Below, piece after piece: positions 1 to 9,235 of a stretch of DNA of 64,000 nt. Positions within the stretch are counted from its first letter, which is position 1. Every line of letters begins with the position of its first letter. The translations under genes and the position numbers were made by a program. Origin of the DNA: Acinetobacter geminorum (GTDB taxonomy: Bacteria > Pseudomonadota > Gammaproteobacteria > Pseudomonadales > Moraxellaceae). The DNA lies in contig NZ_JABELE010000002.1 in assembly GCF_013009345.1 (NCBI RefSeq), positions 62,001-126,000 on the forward strand, read 5' to 3'. The notes beneath the pieces were generated by a model. That model saw nothing but the letters and a program-made list of their open reading frames with translations, was not told the origin of the DNA and did not search any database.

Positions 1-947
1 CGGCTTAATCCCATTCCAAAGCATACTGCATCGACCTGAGATAGAATCTCTTTAATACTGTTTTCATCTAAAGCATTAATATCACGAAGCATAATATTAG
101 GAGCCCGTGACAAAATAGCTTGATGATGATTACGATGACAAACCACCGTCACTTTACCTGCACCTGCATGAAAAGCAGCTTCAGCAGCCATAATAACAGC
201 CCCACCCATTTGCTCATGTCCACCCACCACTAAAACATGCCCGAAACTTCCCTTATGACCAAATGCCATACGCTGAGGAAGTTTAATGTTTGTGGGTGAC
301 AAATAAGCTAAAGGTTTCAACTCGTGGTCTGTAGGAGTTAAATTAATTAAATGAATTTCCCCCGCATATTCTTTTCCTTGTCCTGTAAATAACCCTGCCT
401 TAAGACCTAAAACAGTAAAGGTATGATCAGCTCTTACTGCACAAGGTAAGACTTGCCCTGTATTTGCTTGTAAGCCACTCGGTATATCAATCGAAATTTT
501 TAGGCCCACTTGTTCATTAAACTTTTGAATTACTTGTTGCCAACCTATATTTAATTCTCTGTTTAAACCTATGCCAAATAAAGCATCAATATGACAATCA
601 AATGTTCTTTTAATCTCAAAATTTGAGTGAATTGGGACTTTTATTTCTTTAGCAAATTGCGCTGCACAATGTAAATCGGCTGACTCACCCAATTGAGCTG
701 CAAAGATTTCAACATTAAATCCAGCTTGTTTAAGGTAACTTGCTATAAAGTAACCATCACCTGCGTTATTGCCTTGTCCGCACCAAATAGCAATATTCTT
801 AATAGCCTGATCTTTAAAAAGCTCAATAAGTTGCTGGGCAATTGACCAAGCCGCTTGCTGCATTAAACCTAATGAGGAGTTTTGCGCAGCAAACCAGCGC
901 CGCTCCCATGCTCGAATATCATCGCTATGGTAAACTACCGCCTGCAT
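1..947 (-). CDS. nnr: Bifunctional NAD(P)H-hydrate epimerase / dehydratase (partial)
   Basis: This enzyme repairs damaged NADHX and NADPHX in the cytoplasm. The N-terminal YjeF domain epimerises the hydrate and the C-terminal ribokinase-like domain dehydrates it using ADP. Reverse-strand translation gives an N-terminal domain with the motif GQGNNAGDG near residues 55-63, then DALFGIGL and DIPSGL (about residue 153). After about residue 215 comes the start of the dehydratase domain, with GHVLVVGGHEQMGGA. The ATG at 947 is chosen because the reading frame opens there and the divergent queG starts only 26 bases away. The left edge of the window cuts off the C-terminal part, so about 315 codons are visible. 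The nnr/queG divergent pair also occurs in E. coli (yjeF/yjeS), which supports both calls. Confidence 0.9.
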   Translation of the reverse strand, partial: MQAVVYHSDDIRAWERRWFAAQNSSLGLMQQAAWSIAQQLIELFKDQAIKNIAIWCGQGNNAGDGYFIASYLKQAGFNVEIFAAQLGESADLHCAAQFAKEIKVPIHSNFEIKRTFDCHIDALFGIGLNRELNIGWQQVIQKFNEQVGLKISIDIPSGLQANTGQVLPCAVRADHTFTVLGLKAGLFTGQGKEYAGEIHLINLTPTDHELKPLAYLSPTNIKLPQRMAFGHKGSFGHVLVVGGHEQMGGAVIMAAEAAFHAGAGKVTVVCHRNHHQAILSRAPNIMLRDINALDENSIKEILSQVDAVCFGMGLS

Positions 948-973
948 ATTATTATCCTCTTGCATTTTGGTTT

Positions 974-2074
974 ATGACATCTTCCGACACATCACGTATT
1001 ACAGTGCAACAAATTGATCCACATGAATTAAAAGCATGGATCAAAGCTCAAGCATTAGACTTGGGTTTTGCTGATTGTGTCATCGCAAAACCAGATGCTC
1101 AAGAGCAAATGCCACGTTTTTTGGAGTACCTTGAACGTGGTTATCATGCAGACATGACCTATTTAGAAGAAAATCTAGAAAAGCGAGCTGATCCAACACT
1201 ATTAGTGCCTGGCACAAAAAGTATTATTTGTGTCCGCATGAATTATCTTGTGGAATCTCCAAAACCCCGATATGTACCTTTGGAACCTAACTCTGCCATT
1301 ATCGCCCGCTATGCACGTGGGCGTGATTACCATAAAGTCATGCGTGGCCGATTGAAAACTTTAGCAACACGAATTCGTGAAAAAGTTGGTGACTTTGAAT
1401 CTCGTCCTTTTGCAGATTCAGCGCCTATTTTTGAGAAATCATTAGCTGAAAGTGCTGGAATGGGTTGGACAGGTAAACATACCTTGCTCATTCATAAAAA
1501 GTCAGGTTCTTTTTTCGTATTAGGTGAGCTATTTACTTCACTCGACCTACCGTTTGACGAGCCTGCAACAGCACATTGTGGTTCTTGTAGTGCGTGTATT
1601 GATATTTGCCCGACGCAAGCAATTGTCGAGCCTTATATGTTAGATGCTAGGCGCTGCATTGCTTACCTAACCATCGAATATAAAGGAATTATTGCTGAAG
1701 AATTACGTGCAGGTATAGGTAACCGAATATTTGGTTGTGATGACTGTCAATTAATTTGTCCTTGGAATAGCTTTGCCAAAACAGCATCTATTTCTGATTT
1801 TAATCCTAGACATGGGTTAGATAATATTAGCCTACTTGACATCTGGCAGTGGGATGAAGCCACTTTTTTAGCCAATACGGAAGGTAGCCCTATCCGCCGG
1901 ACAGGTTATCAATCATTTAAACGTAATATTGCAATCGGATTAGGAAATGCTCCTTATTCAAAAGAAATTGTAGATCAACTACAAAATGGCAAAAACTTGC
2001 ATGACGAAATCGTCAATGTGCATATTGATTGGGCAATTGAACAGCAACTTAATCAACTTCAGCTATCAAATTAA
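974..2074 (+). CDS. queG: Epoxyqueuosine reductase QueG
   Basis: QueG carries out the last step of queuosine biosynthesis on tRNA, reducing epoxyqueuosine to queuosine with a cobalamin and two [4Fe-4S] clusters. With the ATG at 974 the protein is 366 residues, close to the family norm. The ferredoxin-like cluster motifs are clear: CxxCxxCxxxCP at Cys202, 205, 208 and 212, and a second set at Cys255, 258 and 262. The frame stays open upstream to a TTG at 842, but those extra 44 residues lie antisense to the start of nnr and do not look like QueG, so the later ATG is preferred. bioB follows 75 bases downstream on the same strand. Confidence 0.94.
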   Translation: MTSSDTSRITVQQIDPHELKAWIKAQALDLGFADCVIAKPDAQEQMPRFLEYLERGYHADMTYLEENLEKRADPTLLVPGTKSIICVRMNYLVESPKPRYVPLEPNSAIIARYARGRDYHKVMRGRLKTLATRIREKVGDFESRPFADSAPIFEKSLAESAGMGWTGKHTLLIHKKSGSFFVLGELFTSLDLPFDEPATAHCGSCSACIDICPTQAIVEPYMLDARRCIAYLTIEYKGIIAEELRAGIGNRIFGCDDCQLICPWNSFAKTASISDFNPRHGLDNISLLDIWQWDEATFLANTEGSPIRRTGYQSFKRNIAIGLGNAPYSKEIVDQLQNGKNLHDEIVNVHIDWAIEQQLNQLQLSN

Positions 2075-2149
2075 AAAAATGATGTTTTTTGCCCTATAGC
2101 TTTAATACGAATTCTGTATGATTATGTATAGTGAATTAATGCCATCATC

Positions 2150-3151
2150 ATGGATATGACAATGACTCTACGTAATGATTGGAATCGTGAAGAAATCCAA
2201 GCTTTATATGAACAACCTTTTTTGGATTTAGTTTTCAAGGCTCAACAAGTACATCGTGAGCACTTCACTGCCAATTCAATTCAGGTCAGCACCCTTTTAT
2301 CTATTAAAACGGGTAAATGTCCTGAAGATTGCAAATACTGCTCACAATCGGCACATTACGAATCAAAACTAGAAGCAGAAAAACGTATTGCTGTTGAAAA
2401 AGTGATTAGTGAAGCGAAAGCTGCAAAAGATTCCGGTTCTTCACGTTTTTGTATGGGTGCTGCTTGGCGTAACCCACATGAGCGCGATATGCCTTATGTT
2501 TTAGAAATGGTACGTGAAGTTAAAGCATTAGGTATGGAAACCTGTATGACTTTAGGCATGCTTAACCAATCTCAAGCAGAACGCCTAAAAGTTGCTGGTT
2601 TAGATTATTACAACCACAATTTAGATACATCTCGTGAGTATTACTCTCACATTATTAGTACTCGTACTTTTGATGATCGTTTAAATACCCTTGATTATGT
2701 TCGTCAAGCTGGTATGAAAGTTTGTAGTGGCGGTATTGTGGGTTTAGGCGAAACTCGTGAAGACCGAATTGGTTTATTACATGAACTAGCTACCTTACCA
2801 ATTCATCCTGAATCTGTGCCAATCAATATGCTTGTTCCTATTGAAGGAACACCTTTAGCAGATGTTGAAAAGCTTGATGTTATTGAGTGGATTCGTACTA
2901 TTGCTGTGGCACGTATTATCATGCCTCACAGTTATATCCGTCTCTCTGCGGGCCGCGAATCATTAAGTGATTCAGATCAAGCATTAGCATTTATGGCAGG
3001 TGCAAACTCATTATTCTCTGGTGATAAACTACTAACCACACCAAATGCCGGTGAAGGTAAAGACCAAGCTTTATTTAATAAACTAGGTTTAACAGCTGAA
3101 AAACCAAAGCCAACAGTTGCTGATTTATCAGTAGATGCAATGAGTGCTTAA
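2150..3151 (+). CDS. bioB: Biotin synthase
   Basis: This radical SAM enzyme inserts sulfur into dethiobiotin, the final step of biotin synthesis. The radical SAM signature CxxxCxxC is at Cys57, Cys61 and Cys64 in [10 protein letters not shown]. Other BioB landmarks are [17 protein letters not shown] and the SAGRE segment near the C-terminus. The length of 333 residues fits the family. The first ATG is used; a second in-frame ATG three codons later cannot be excluded. It stands apart from other bio genes in this window and ends at a clear terminator. Confidence 0.96.
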   Translation: MDMTMTLRNDWNREEIQALYEQPFLDLVFKAQQVHREHFTANSIQVSTLLSIKTGKCPEDCKYCSQSAHYESKLEAEKRIAVEKVISEAKAAKDSGSSRFCMGAAWRNPHERDMPYVLEMVREVKALGMETCMTLGMLNQSQAERLKVAGLDYYNHNLDTSREYYSHIISTRTFDDRLNTLDYVRQAGMKVCSGGIVGLGETREDRIGLLHELATLPIHPESVPINMLVPIEGTPLADVEKLDVIEWIRTIAVARIIMPHSYIRLSAGRESLSDSDQALAFMAGANSLFSGDKLLTTPNAGEGKDQALFNKLGLTAEKPKPTVADLSVDAMSA

Positions 3152-3169
3152 CTCAAGTTAAAAGATTTA

Positions 3170-3197
3170 AAAGCCCTGATCATTCAGGGCTTTTTAT
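3170..3197 (+). terminator. Rho-independent terminator after bioB
   Basis: The stem AGCCCTGA pairs with TCAGGGCT around a short loop and is followed by a run of T. It lies between the bioB stop and the end of the convergent small gene. Confidence 0.85.
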
Positions 3198-3410
3198 TTA
3201 AACAGAAGTTACTAATATTCCGTAAGTGGCATTCAGGAAGGTTCCGACTCGAATAATATCCTTCCCTGCAGCATGCGTTACTGTGAACTCTTGGCTCAAC
3301 ACATCAAAATTAAAAGAATCAAAAACATCTTGATGGAGTAAAAGCCAAGTTACTGTATCTGCTACATTATCATCCACAATATAAGTTAAGGCCTTAAAGT
3401 CTTTACTCAT
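3198..3410 (-). CDS. Small hypothetical protein, 70 aa
   Basis: I do not recognise this protein. It starts MSKDFKALTY and has no signal peptide, membrane segment or cysteine, so it is probably a small soluble cytoplasmic protein. It is convergent with bioB and shares the terminator region. A second unknown gene lies 63 bases upstream on the same strand. The gap between them is long enough that they may or may not be co-transcribed. Codon use looks like that of its neighbours. Support comes from the intact frame, the good fit between terminator and neighbouring gene, and the pairing with the next gene. Confidence 0.6.
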   Translation of the reverse strand: MSKDFKALTYIVDDNVADTVTWLLLHQDVFDSFNFDVLSQEFTVTHAAGKDIIRVGTFLNATYGILVTSV

Positions 3411-3473
3411 AAATAACTCTTAAAAATAAATTTTATGAATTTTATATGAGTTCACTCTACCTTAAAAGAAAAT

Positions 3474-3824
3474 CTAAGCTGCTTTAGGATTTACTAACGA
3501 ATGACCTGATAACAGACTTGCCAAGGCTTGAGGTGTAAATTCTAAAGAAAGCACATGATTTTTGAGATTGACTGAATGCTTACTAATTAATGGAAGTAAG
3601 CCATCTTCTGTTTCAAAGACATATTCATCTGCAATATTTAAGATACCTTCAAGGTTTGTCGTACTTGAAGCAAGATCATGGCTAAAGATGTCATAAATCG
3701 TTTGCAAGTTAAACGTTGTTTGCTGCTCCGTCGGATGCTTGATGAGATAATCCTTTAAAAATAAAACTAATTTATGAGCAAAGAAAAAGTAATTAGGTTT
3801 ATAGCTATACTTCATAGTATTCAT
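3474..3824 (-). CDS. Hypothetical protein, 116 aa
   Basis: The family is not recognised. The N-terminal half has an aromatic-rich stretch with YFFFAHKLVLFL near residues 12-23, followed by a Thr/Gln-rich part and a leucine-rich C-terminal half (FTPQALASLLSGHSL). No full transmembrane helix or signal peptide is evident. An internal Met at residue 4 (MKYSYKP) could be the true start. It lies upstream of the 70-aa unknown gene on the same strand and is divergent from the pilus operon, across an AT-rich gap that would have to hold promoters for both directions. Confidence 0.6.
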   Translation of the reverse strand: MNTMKYSYKPNYFFFAHKLVLFLKDYLIKHPTEQQTTFNLQTIYDIFSHDLASSTTNLEGILNIADEYVFETEDGLLPLISKHSVNLKNHVLSLEFTPQALASLLSGHSLVNPKAA

Positions 3825-4269
3825 GGAACTGAACTCCAGATTATCTTTTATTGAATTACAACTAAAACAGTAGGAATTGAATCTTAAAAAATTCTTAAAA
3901 AATAAATATATTCACAAGATAAATTAAAAAATAATTTTATGGTTAAAAAACAATAATTTACACCACAACACCAGACAACTTCTATCTTAATTTTTTTAAA
4001 GTTAGATTAATTTAATAAAATACAATTACTTAAATATTACGAGTTTTTTTATTTTATTTTAAAAATGGATCATGAATTATTTTACCAACTGATAAAAAAC
4101 ATATTTCCAAAATATTTATTAATAAAAACAACCGTTCAAAATATATATAAATATAGTGTTTTTCTTGTTTTTTGGTTGAAAAGTGATATATTTCCTTCGC
4201 CTTACTTAAGCAGAATAAACTTGCTGAAAAGTAATGGAATTTATTTTAAAAGGCTATTCTGGGGATTTT
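3825..4269. other. AT-rich intergenic region upstream of the pilus operon
   Basis: This 445-base gap separates the leftward unknown genes from the rightward pilus operon. A 95-codon open frame inside it (4065-4352) is low in complexity, runs into the major pilin in another frame and has no family features, so I treat it as chance. The only specific signal I see is a promoter-like pair at 4165-4192. No invertible repeat suggesting phase variation was noticed. Confidence 0.6.
4165..4192 (+). promoter_or_regulatory. Candidate sigma-70 promoter for the pilus operon
   Basis: TTGTTT (4165-4170) and TATATT (4187-4192) are separated by 16 bases, which would place the start near 4199 and give a leader of about 70 bases before the pilin ATG at 4270. 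This is inferred from pattern only. Confidence 0.4.
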
Positions 4270-4806
4270 ATGAAAAGATTTATTTTTATGGCGGCGGTTT
4301 CTCTCTTAAATATAACAAATGCACAAGCTGCAGATGGCACAATTACTATTAATGGTCTTGTCACGGATAATACTTGTACGATTGATACTGGAGATAAAAA
4401 TCTAACAATTAACCTGCCTACAGTTTCATCTCAAACCTTAAAAAATGCAGGTGATGTAGCTGGTCGCACCCCATTTCAAATTAATTTAACGAACTGTGCT
4501 TCGGCTGGTAAAGTAGCAACTTATTTTGAGCCGGGTGCTACCGTTGACTTTAATACTGGTCGTTTATTAAACCAAGCAACCTCGGGCGGCGCAACAAACG
4601 TGAATATCCAGTTGCTAGGCAGTAATAATGCTGTAATTCCTGTACTCGCTACAGGCACGAATGCGGCTCAGACCAACTCACAATGGGTGAGTGTTTCGGC
4701 AGGTGGTGATGCTGACCTTAACTATTATGCTGAATACTATGCTACAGGTGCTTCTACTGCGGGTACGGTAACATCGCAAGTAAAATACACCATTATTTAT
4801 CAATAA
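4270..4806 (+). CDS. Fimbrial major subunit (type 1-like pilin)
   Basis: This is the structural pilin of a chaperone-usher pilus, exported through Sec and polymerised at the outer membrane. With the ATG at 4270 the protein has 178 residues: a signal peptide ending NAQA, then the mature start ADGTITINGLVTDNTCTI. One cysteine near the N-terminus of the mature chain and another in LTNCASAG would form the usual pilin disulfide. The chain ends with the alternating pattern SQVKYTIIYQ, expected of the last beta strand. An in-frame ATG at 4234 would add 12 residues before the signal peptide and is unlikely. It is the first of four genes encoding pilin, chaperone, usher and tip protein. The layout recalls the photoregulated PrpABCD pilus described in A. 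baumannii, but that identity is from memory and unverified. Confidence 0.88.
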   Translation: MKRFIFMAAVSLLNITNAQAADGTITINGLVTDNTCTIDTGDKNLTINLPTVSSQTLKNAGDVAGRTPFQINLTNCASAGKVATYFEPGATVDFNTGRLLNQATSGGATNVNIQLLGSNNAVIPVLATGTNAAQTNSQWVSVSAGGDADLNYYAEYYATGASTAGTVTSQVKYTIIYQ

Positions 4807-4879
4807 AATTAAAATTGAAGCTTCTATTTAAAGATAGAAGCTATCTCCTATCTATTATTCATTATTGAGAATATGACTC

Positions 4880-5623
4880 ATGCTTTTTCGTGGTCGTAAG
4901 TTTTTTTGGGGATTAGTTTGTCTACAGGTAACACTGACTACCACAGGGCATACTGAAATTGTTTTACATGGAACTCGTGTCATTTATCCTTCAAATGCAC
5001 GTGAGATCACTTTGCAACTGAGTAATAACGGTACAGCTCCCTCTCTTGTTCAAGCTTGGATCGATGATGGAAATGCAAAGTCGACTCCCGATGAAGCAAA
5101 TGTGCCCTTCATTATTACTCCCCCGATTTCACGAGTAGAAGCGACTAAAGGCCAGACCTTAAGAATTACAGCTCTGCCTAATACGTCTCAATTAAATCAG
5201 CAACAAGAATCTATTTTTTGGCTTAATGTTTTAGATATACCTCCTAAACCGGAAGGAAAAACTCAACAAGACCAAAACACCACTATTTCTAATAATTTTT
5301 TACAGCTTGCTGTTCGTTCGCGCATTAAATTTTTTTATCGCCCTATAAATCTAAAAGAAAATATTGAGCAACTAAGTGAGAAAGTTCAATGGAAAATAAA
5401 TGATCAATATCTAGTAGTGAAGAACCCGACTCCCTTTTTTCTGACTATTAGCTCCATTTTTCAAGGAAGTGAAAGCCATAAAACAGACTTATTGCAACAA
5501 GGCTTAATGATTGCCCCTTTTTCAGAGGATAAAATTAAACTAAAAAATAAAAACTTAGCAGATATGAGCTTTGTATATATCAATGATTATGGTGGAAGAG
5601 TTGAGCACCCAATAAAATTCTAA
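4880..5623 (+). CDS. Periplasmic pilus assembly chaperone (PapD/FimC family)
   Basis: This periplasmic chaperone binds pilin subunits and completes their fold by donor-strand complementation before delivering them to the usher. The 247-residue protein has a signal peptide (hydrophobic residues about 8-22), then an immunoglobulin-like domain with VIYPSNAREITLQLSNNG and the family motif FWLNVLDIPP near residue 115. A second domain follows, with residues around FFYRPINL at the junction. It lies 73 bases after the pilin stop and 55 bases before the usher. An ATG seven bases upstream is in another frame. Confidence 0.9.
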   Translation: MLFRGRKFFWGLVCLQVTLTTTGHTEIVLHGTRVIYPSNAREITLQLSNNGTAPSLVQAWIDDGNAKSTPDEANVPFIITPPISRVEATKGQTLRITALPNTSQLNQQQESIFWLNVLDIPPKPEGKTQQDQNTTISNNFLQLAVRSRIKFFYRPINLKENIEQLSEKVQWKINDQYLVVKNPTPFFLTISSIFQGSESHKTDLLQQGLMIAPFSEDKIKLKNKNLADMSFVYINDYGGRVEHPIKF

Positions 5624-5678
5624 CCTCATTGTATTACTTAAGAAAATTTAAAACCTATCATGAATAGGCTCTAGAGCT

Positions 5679-8219
5679 ATGTCTAAATGGTTTATACCTT
5701 ATATATGTTTAAAAAGCCCCTTTACTTGGTATGTCGTCTCAAGTATTACGCTATTCATGCCTGTGGCTATATATGCTGAAAATAATATTGATGTTCCACA
5801 TTTTATAAAGGCTGAATTTGATAGCAATTTCTTAGTAGGTAATGCACAAAAAATTGATATAGCTCGCTTCAAATACGGAAACCCGATCTTGCCTGGTGAA
5901 TATAGCTTAGATGTTTATATTAATGGTCAATGGCTGGGTAAACGGCGTATGCGATTTACTACCTCAGCTCATAACACAAATGCTGAAACATGTTTTACAG
6001 AGGCCATGTTGCTTGAATATGGGGTAAAAGCTGATGTTCTAAGTCAACATGACTCTAATTCATCACTTTCATGTAAAGCTCTCGCTTCATGGATAGATAG
6101 TGCTTTTTATGTATTTGATAGTTCCCGTTTAAGAATTGATATTTCGATCCCGCAAGTTGTCTTAGAAAAAAATCCGCAAGGTTATATCGATCCACATTTG
6201 TGGGATCGCGGTATTAATGCAGCTTTTTTAAGCTATAACGCCACAGCATATCGGATAGTTAACGAACAACATGAAAGTACATATGCCTTTATAGGTACGA
6301 ATCTTGGAGCAAATTTAGCGAGTTGGCAATTGCGCCATAATGGGCAATGGAAATGGCAAGACCATACTGATTTTCAAACTGATAATTCTTCTTACACTTC
6401 AACGAATACATATCTACAAAAAGCATTTCCGAAAATTCATGGCGTTGTGACTTTAGGCGATTATTTTACTAATAGCGATTTTATTGACTCTTTGCCCTAT
6501 CGCGGGGTAAATATTTCAAGTGATGACCGAATGCTTCCAAATAGTATGCTCGGTTATGCTCCAAGAGTTCGAGGTTATGCCAAAACCAATGCAAAAGTCG
6601 AAGTTAGACAACAAGGTAATTTAATTTACCAAACCACTGTCCCACCAGGAAACTTTGAAATTAATGATCTTTATCCCACAGGATTTGGAGGTGAGTTACA
6701 AGTTTCGGTATTTGAATCTAATGGAGTAGTTCAAAAATTTTCTATTCCATATGCTTCTGTCATTGAAATGCTACGTCCTCAAATGAGCAGATATTCATTC
6801 ACCTTAGGACAATTTCGAGACCCGAACCTTAAGTTAACTCCATGGCTGATACAGGGTAAATATCAACGCGGAATCAATAATTACCTTACAATTTATAGCG
6901 CAATTCAAGGGACTCAACAGTATTCCTCTGTATTGTTAGGTACAGCTTTTTCAACGCCAGTTGGTGCTATTTCTTTTGATGCAACACATTCAAATGCCAA
7001 TTTTTCCCATCAACCTAAAATGACAGGGCAAAGTTATCGTCTAAGTTACAATAAGTTATTTGCTCCAACGCATACTAACCTAACACTAGCAACTTATCGT
7101 TATTCAACACAAAACTATCTCAAACTGCGTGACGCAATTTTAATTCAAGACTTACAAGAGCAAAATATTGATAGTTTTTCAGTAGGTAAGCAAAAAAGTG
7201 AATTCCAGATTAATTTAAATCAAGCTCTTCCAAATCAATGGGGAAATTTCTATTTAGTAGGTTCTTGGACAAACTATTGGAACCAGTCTACTACTAATAA
7301 GCAATTCCAATTAGGTTATAGCAATCAATTTAAAGATTTAACTTATAGTTTCTCTGCAATTAATAGTGAAACTATTGAAGCTGGTGGGCGAGCTGACCAA
7401 GATACTCAATACCTCATTTCTCTATCCTTTCCCTTAGATTTTAAGAAAAGCTCTTTAAACTATAATAGTCTTCTAAGTAAAGATAGCCAAATTTTGAGCT
7501 TTAGCGGTTTTACAGGAAGCCGTTTGAATTATGGTGCATCAATTTCCAGTCAAGACCATGCTCAAACAAACCTCAACATTAATAGCAACTATAAGACAAA
7601 CTACACAACATTAGGTGCTTCATTCAGTTACGCTGACTCATATCAACAAGAAATGCTTAACTTGAGTGGCAATATCGTTGCCCACGCCCATGGAATTCTG
7701 TTTGGGCCCGATCAGGCTCAAACCATGGTGCTGGTCTATGCACCGGATGCTACGGGAGCACAAGTCGGTAATACACCAGGGCTCAGTATTAACAAAAAGG
7801 GATATGCCGTTATTCCTTATGTTACGCCTTATCGTATGAATGACATAAGTCTTAACCCACAAGACATGTCCACACAAGTTGAACTTGGTGAGAGCAGTTT
7901 ACGGATTGCCCCTTATGCAGGTTCGATCACTAAAGTTCAATTCTCGACAAAAAAAGGTTATGCACTTTTTATTAGTACAACAACATTAGATGGCTCACAT
8001 CTACCTTTTGCCGCACAGGTATACAACCAGAATAACGAAGTAATAGGTATTGTTGCGCAAGGCAGTCGCATTTATTTACGAACACCCCTAACCCATGACC
8101 GTTTATATGTGAAATGGGGAAATACGAGCACTGAAAAATGCGAAATTGAATACGATATAGCGGATCAAATAAAGCATAACAACCAACCAATTATTATGAC
8201 AAAGGCAGTCTGTAAATGA
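5679..8219 (+). CDS. Outer membrane fimbrial usher protein
   Basis: The usher is the outer membrane pore and assembly platform for the pilus. At 846 residues it is typical of the FimD/PapC family. After an N-terminal signal sequence (hydrophobic to about residue 32, ending YAEN) comes the N-terminal chaperone-subunit binding domain beginning FIKAEFDSNFL. The long beta barrel with its plug region follows (PRVRGYAKTNAKVEVRQQGN near residue 300). The C-terminal domains include GYALFISTTTLDGSHLPFAAQV and end with a conserved cysteine-containing stretch. Its stop overlaps the start of the tip gene by four bases (ATGA), indicating translational coupling. Confidence 0.93.
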   Translation: MSKWFIPYICLKSPFTWYVVSSITLFMPVAIYAENNIDVPHFIKAEFDSNFLVGNAQKIDIARFKYGNPILPGEYSLDVYINGQWLGKRRMRFTTSAHNTNAETCFTEAMLLEYGVKADVLSQHDSNSSLSCKALASWIDSAFYVFDSSRLRIDISIPQVVLEKNPQGYIDPHLWDRGINAAFLSYNATAYRIVNEQHESTYAFIGTNLGANLASWQLRHNGQWKWQDHTDFQTDNSSYTSTNTYLQKAFPKIHGVVTLGDYFTNSDFIDSLPYRGVNISSDDRMLPNSMLGYAPRVRGYAKTNAKVEVRQQGNLIYQTTVPPGNFEINDLYPTGFGGELQVSVFESNGVVQKFSIPYASVIEMLRPQMSRYSFTLGQFRDPNLKLTPWLIQGKYQRGINNYLTIYSAIQGTQQYSSVLLGTAFSTPVGAISFDATHSNANFSHQPKMTGQSYRLSYNKLFAPTHTNLTLATYRYSTQNYLKLRDAILIQDLQEQNIDSFSVGKQKSEFQINLNQALPNQWGNFYLVGSWTNYWNQSTTNKQFQLGYSNQFKDLTYSFSAINSETIEAGGRADQDTQYLISLSFPLDFKKSSLNYNSLLSKDSQILSFSGFTGSRLNYGASISSQDHAQTNLNINSNYKTNYTTLGASFSYADSYQQEMLNLSGNIVAHAHGILFGPDQAQTMVLVYAPDATGAQVGNTPGLSINKKGYAVIPYVTPYRMNDISLNPQDMSTQVELGESSLRIAPYAGSITKVQFSTKKGYALFISTTTLDGSHLPFAAQVYNQNNEVIGIVAQGSRIYLRTPLTHDRLYVKWGNTSTEKCEIEYDIADQIKHNNQPIIMTKAVCK

Positions 8220-9235
8220 AGAATATTTTAAAAAAAATTGGATTTTTGGCAGTAAGTCTATTTGCTTATAGCCATACAAATGCAAATTGTAATTTAAGTA
8301 AAGGATTTACTACCGTCGATATTCCGATGACTATAGGTAAAATCGTAGTAAAACCAAATGATCCAATAGGAACGATCTTACAAAAGAATACTTTTACAAT
8401 ATCTCCTAATAATTCAACTGCAACTTGTAATCGCGCGAGTGATCAAATTATTGCGGCTCTCCCCTTAAATTATCCAGTTAGCCCAATAGGTAATAATGTA
8501 TATGCAACCAATATTCCCGGTATTGGTATTCGTCTTTATCGTGAAGCAGCAGATGCTTCAGATTTTTCAGGATACTATCCTTATAGACGTACATTAACAC
8601 CCAATCAAACATATACACTTTCCCCTGGGCATTTTGTTATGGAAGTTATTAAAACTGCCATGACAACAGGCTCTGGAGCACTAGTCGCAGGCCGTTACAG
8701 TACCTATTATGTATCAGGGCAACAGAACCGCCCATTTTTAACCACTACTGTATTAAGTAATGCCCCTATTCTTATTGCGTCTTCATCTTGTGAAATTCAA
8801 AATGGTGTAGATTCACCAGTTCAACTTCCAACCGTGATGAAATCAGGCTTTAAAGCGATTGGGTCAACCCAAGGGGAACAGAATTTTAATCTATCAATCT
8901 TATGTAATGGTGGCGAAAACAACTCTGGGATCGCTACGAGCAATACGATCAGCTTAAGTTTTGATTATAATTCTGATACCTCCAATAATCAGGTGATTAA
9001 CAACAGTGCCGCGAATTCAATTAAAGCCAACGGTGTGGGTGTCGAACTGTTATGGAATATGAATGGAGCAAATCAGCCGATTCAAAAAGCAAGCAAACTA
9101 AATATAGGTATGGTGAGTTCCAACCAAACAGTTGAATATGATATACCTTTAACTGCTCGTTACTATCAGACTGCCACCAATGTAACCGCAGGTGAGGTTA
9201 AAGCCACAGCGACGGTGACTATTCAATATGATTAA
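8216..9235 (+). CDS. Pilus tip adhesin / minor fimbrial subunit
   Basis: This 339-residue exported protein is almost twice the length of the pilin, as expected for a two-domain tip adhesin with an N-terminal receptor-binding domain joined to a C-terminal pilin domain. A signal peptide of about 22 residues ends near HTNANCNL. The C-terminal half contains a cysteine pair (SSCEIQNG and SILCNGG) and finishes with TATVTIQYD, the pattern of a donor-strand-accepting pilin domain. The binding target cannot be read from the sequence. It is translationally coupled to the usher and is the last gene of the operon. Confidence 0.85.
   Translation: MKNILKKIGFLAVSLFAYSHTNANCNLSKGFTTVDIPMTIGKIVVKPNDPIGTILQKNTFTISPNNSTATCNRASDQIIAALPLNYPVSPIGNNVYATNIPGIGIRLYREAADASDFSGYYPYRRTLTPNQTYTLSPGHFVMEVIKTAMTTGSGALVAGRYSTYYVSGQQNRPFLTTTVLSNAPILIASSSCEIQNGVDSPVQLPTVMKSGFKAIGSTQGEQNFNLSILCNGGENNSGIATSNTISLSFDYNSDTSNNQVINNSAANSIKANGVGVELLWNMNGANQPIQKASKLNIGMVSSNQTVEYDIPLTARYYQTATNVTAGEVKATATVTIQYD

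Noticed and set aside
842..973. Upstream extension of queG from a TTG codon
   Set aside because: It lies antisense to the 5' end of nnr, and the added residues do not resemble the QueG N-terminus. The ATG at 974 gives the normal length.
4065..4352. 95-codon open frame before and across the pilin start
   Set aside because: Low-complexity product, no ribosome binding site, and it runs through the pilin gene in another frame.
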